From NCBI RefSeq assembly GCF_900188235.1, contig NZ_FZNT01000002.1:124001-188000 (forward strand): a DNA stretch of 64,000 bases. The letters are read 5' to 3'. A model generated the notes under the pieces. That model ran no database searches, had not been told where the DNA came from, and saw only the letters and a list, made by a program, of their open reading frames with translations. Positions within the stretch are counted from its first letter, which is position 1, and each line of letters begins with the position of its first letter. The stretch is from Lutibacter agarilyticus (GTDB lineage: Bacteria; Bacteroidota; Bacteroidia; Flavobacteriales; Flavobacteriaceae). A program made the position numbers and the translations under genes. This document shows, piece by piece, positions 62,455 through 64,000 of this stretch.

Positions 62455-63668
62455 CAACTATCCTCTTCAGTATATTCTTCGTATAAAAAGTCGTTGTAAG
62501 GAAAACGAGTAATATGAATTTTCTTTACTTCTTCAAAAACCTTTACTCTAAAATCTTCTAAATTTTCTTTATTCAAGGCTGAAATAAAAATACAATTGTT
62601 ATTTAATTTATTCATCCAAGTTTTTTCCCATTCAGCTAATGTAAAATGAACTTTTGTTTTTTCAGTAACTAAATCATCCTCATCAATGGTTTCATGTTGG
62701 TATGCATCAATTTTATTAAAAACCATCAAGGTAGGTTTATCTAAACTTTTAATTTCGTCTAAAATTTTATTTACCGAAGCAATATGATCTTCAAAATTAG
62801 GGTGCGAAATATCAACTACATGCAATAATAAATCTGCTTCACGAACCTCATCTAAAGTAGATTTAAACGACTCTACCAGCTGCGTTGGCAATTTTCTAAT
62901 AAACCCAACGGTATCAGTTAATAAAAAAGGAATGTTTTTTATTACTACTTTCCTAACAGTAGTATCTAATGTTGCAAATAACTTGTTTTCAGCAAAAACA
63001 TCACTTTTACTGACCACATTCATTAATGTAGATTTTCCAACATTTGTATAACCAACCAACGCAACACGCACCATTTTTCCACGGTTTTTACGTTGCACAG
63101 CCATCTGCTTATCAATAATCTTTAATTTCTTTTTAAGCAAGGTAATTTTATCTCGAATAATACGTCTATCCGTTTCAATTTCTGTTTCACCAGGTCCACG
63201 CATTCCAATTCCCCCTTTTTGACGTTCTAAATGCGTCCAAAGTCGGGTTAAACGTGGCAATAAATATTGACATTGCGCCAATTCAACTTGAGTTCTAGCA
63301 TAACTAGTTTGCGCTCTACTTGCAAAAATATCAAGAATTAAATTGGTTCTATCTAATACCTTACAATCCAATACTTTTTCAATATTACGTAATTGAGATG
63401 ATGATAGTTCATCATCAAAAATAGCCGTCTCAATATGATGCGCCTCCATATAAGCACGTACATCTTCCAACTTACCAGCACCAATAAAGGTTTTAGGGTT
63501 TGGCATTTCTAATTTTTGAGTAAATCGCTTTACTGCCTCACCGCCGGCTGTTAGTGTTAAAAATTCCAACTCATCTAAATATTCATTTGATTGTTGTTCA
63601 TCTTGATGTTGAGTTACAACACCAATTAAAACCGCTTTTTCAGATGATACTTTTCTTTCTTCAATCAT
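62454..63668 (-). CDS. hflX: Ribosome-associated GTPase HflX
   Basis: This 404-residue GTPase has an N-terminal HflX domain (LEFLTLTAGGEAVKRFTQKLEMPNPKTFIGAGK), the linker RLWTHLERQKGGIGMRGPGETEIETDRR, and a G domain with VALVGYTNVGKSTLMN (G1), DTTVRK (G2 region), LTDTVGFIRKLP (G3) and FNKIDAY (G4). HflX rescues or splits stalled ribosomes. It faces away from the endonuclease/exonuclease/phosphatase gene at the right edge, and a full -7 box lies 44 nt upstream. Confidence 0.96.
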   Translation of the reverse strand: MIEERKVSSEKAVLIGVVTQHQDEQQSNEYLDELEFLTLTAGGEAVKRFTQKLEMPNPKTFIGAGKLEDVRAYMEAHHIETAIFDDELSSSQLRNIEKVLDCKVLDRTNLILDIFASRAQTSYARTQVELAQCQYLLPRLTRLWTHLERQKGGIGMRGPGETEIETDRRIIRDKITLLKKKLKIIDKQMAVQRKNRGKMVRVALVGYTNVGKSTLMNVVSKSDVFAENKLFATLDTTVRKVVIKNIPFLLTDTVGFIRKLPTQLVESFKSTLDEVREADLLLHVVDISHPNFEDHIASVNKILDEIKSLDKPTLMVFNKIDAYQHETIDEDDLVTEKTKVHFTLAEWEKTWMNKLNNNCIFISALNKENLEDFRVKVFEEVKKIHITRFPYNDFLYEEYTEEDS

Positions 63669-63711
63669 ATTTTTTTAGCTTTTCGAAATACTTTTTCTTC
63701 AAGTATGGATA

Positions 63712-63719
63712 CAAAGATA
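63712..63719 (-). promoter_or_regulatory. Promoter -7 box for hflX
   Basis: The minus strand reads TATCTTTG, a full TAnnTTTG match, 44 nt upstream of the hflX start. Confidence 0.55.
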
Positions 63720-63772
63720 CGAATACAATGTTTAATTCTAATTTCGTATTTTCGAGTTTTTAAAAATAATAT

Positions 63773-64000
63773 ATGTTTTCATATTTCAAATCTAAAGGGA
63801 AAAATAATCACGCTTATACAGTTGCTTTTTATAACCTTGAAAATTTATTCGACACGAAAAATGATCCAACTATTTTAGATGATGATTTTACACCTAAAGG
63901 AAAAAAAAATTGGAACCATAAACGTTATAATAACAAGGTTAAAAAACTAGGTCGCGTAATTTCACAATTAGGTTCTGAAAAATCTTTTCACTCACCTGCT
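63773..64000 (+). CDS. Endonuclease/exonuclease/phosphatase-family protein (5' part only)
   Basis: The first 76 residues are visible before the right edge. They start MFSYFKSKGKNN and contain the family opening VAFYNLENLFDTKNDP and DDDFTPKGKKNWNHKRYNNKVKKLGRVI, which is typical of a Bacteroidota endonuclease/exonuclease/phosphatase (EEP) subgroup, with the metal-binding Asn-x-Glu-Asn pattern. No signal peptide is seen. The catalytic centre lies outside the window. It diverges from hflX. Confidence 0.8.
   Translation, partial: MFSYFKSKGKNNHAYTVAFYNLENLFDTKNDPTILDDDFTPKGKKNWNHKRYNNKVKKLGRVISQLGSEKSFHSPA

Overview
The window is about 64 kb of AT-rich chromosome from a member of the Bacteroidota, almost certainly a Flavobacteriaceae. 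The lineage markers are the gliding lipoprotein GldH, RicT, LruC, DUF3078, DUF4837, DUF2480 and DUF2490 proteins, a TonB-dependent receptor remnant, a short ATP synthase epsilon subunit, and many promoters that match the Bacteroidota -7 box TAnnTTTG. The genus cannot be fixed from what is visible. Most of the window is core chromosome. I saw no rRNA, tRNA, insertion sequence, prophage or CRISPR array.

Layout. 0-5.6 kb: a partial Spy-like protein, a CNNM/PepSY pair, tandem DUF3078 paralogues and a SufE/SufT/DUF2480 iron-sulfur group, all on the minus strand. 5.6-16.7 kb: metabolism and lipids, with a PfkB kinase, a long amidophosphoribosyltransferase, Fe/Mn superoxide dismutase, fructose-bisphosphatase, aspartate kinase, a two-domain OlsF/GlsF-type aminolipid acyltransferase, and panB coupled to a dehydrogenase fused to a VOC domain. 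16.8-22.7 kb: a signalling block made of a sensorless kinase, a 1347-residue hybrid kinase, an ECF sigma factor and a small protein with an anti-sigma-like zinc motif. 22.8-32.4 kb: housekeeping genes including mutS, two SpoU methyltransferases, tatA, an LruC lipoprotein and atpDC. 32.5-33.3 kb: a TonB-dependent receptor pseudogene. 33.5-48.9 kb: thioredoxin, asd, U32 peptidase, ferredoxin, ricT-gldH-PBP1A, an acyl-CoA synthetase, exonuclease III, OmpA, MltD-like and DUF4837 proteins.

49.0-54.7 kb holds the most interesting locus. It contains a VTC-type polyphosphate polymerase, a DUF4956 membrane protein, a DUF2490 outer-membrane protein, a CotH-kinase lipoprotein, and then a LytS/LytTR two-component pair. 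A duplicated box with 21-bp-spaced AGTTCATTGAT repeats lies upstream of both the VTC operon and cotH. Its core and spacing resemble LytTR binding sites, so the adjacent regulator may control the whole module.

54.8-62.3 kb is a tightly packed minus-strand six-gene operon: DcuC-like carrier, isoaspartyl dipeptidase, porin, M14 carboxypeptidase, second porin and lamin-tail lipoprotein. It reads as a self-contained route for outer-membrane entry, trimming, inner-membrane uptake and hydrolysis of acidic or isoaspartyl peptides. The window ends with hflX and the start of an endonuclease/exonuclease/phosphatase-family gene.
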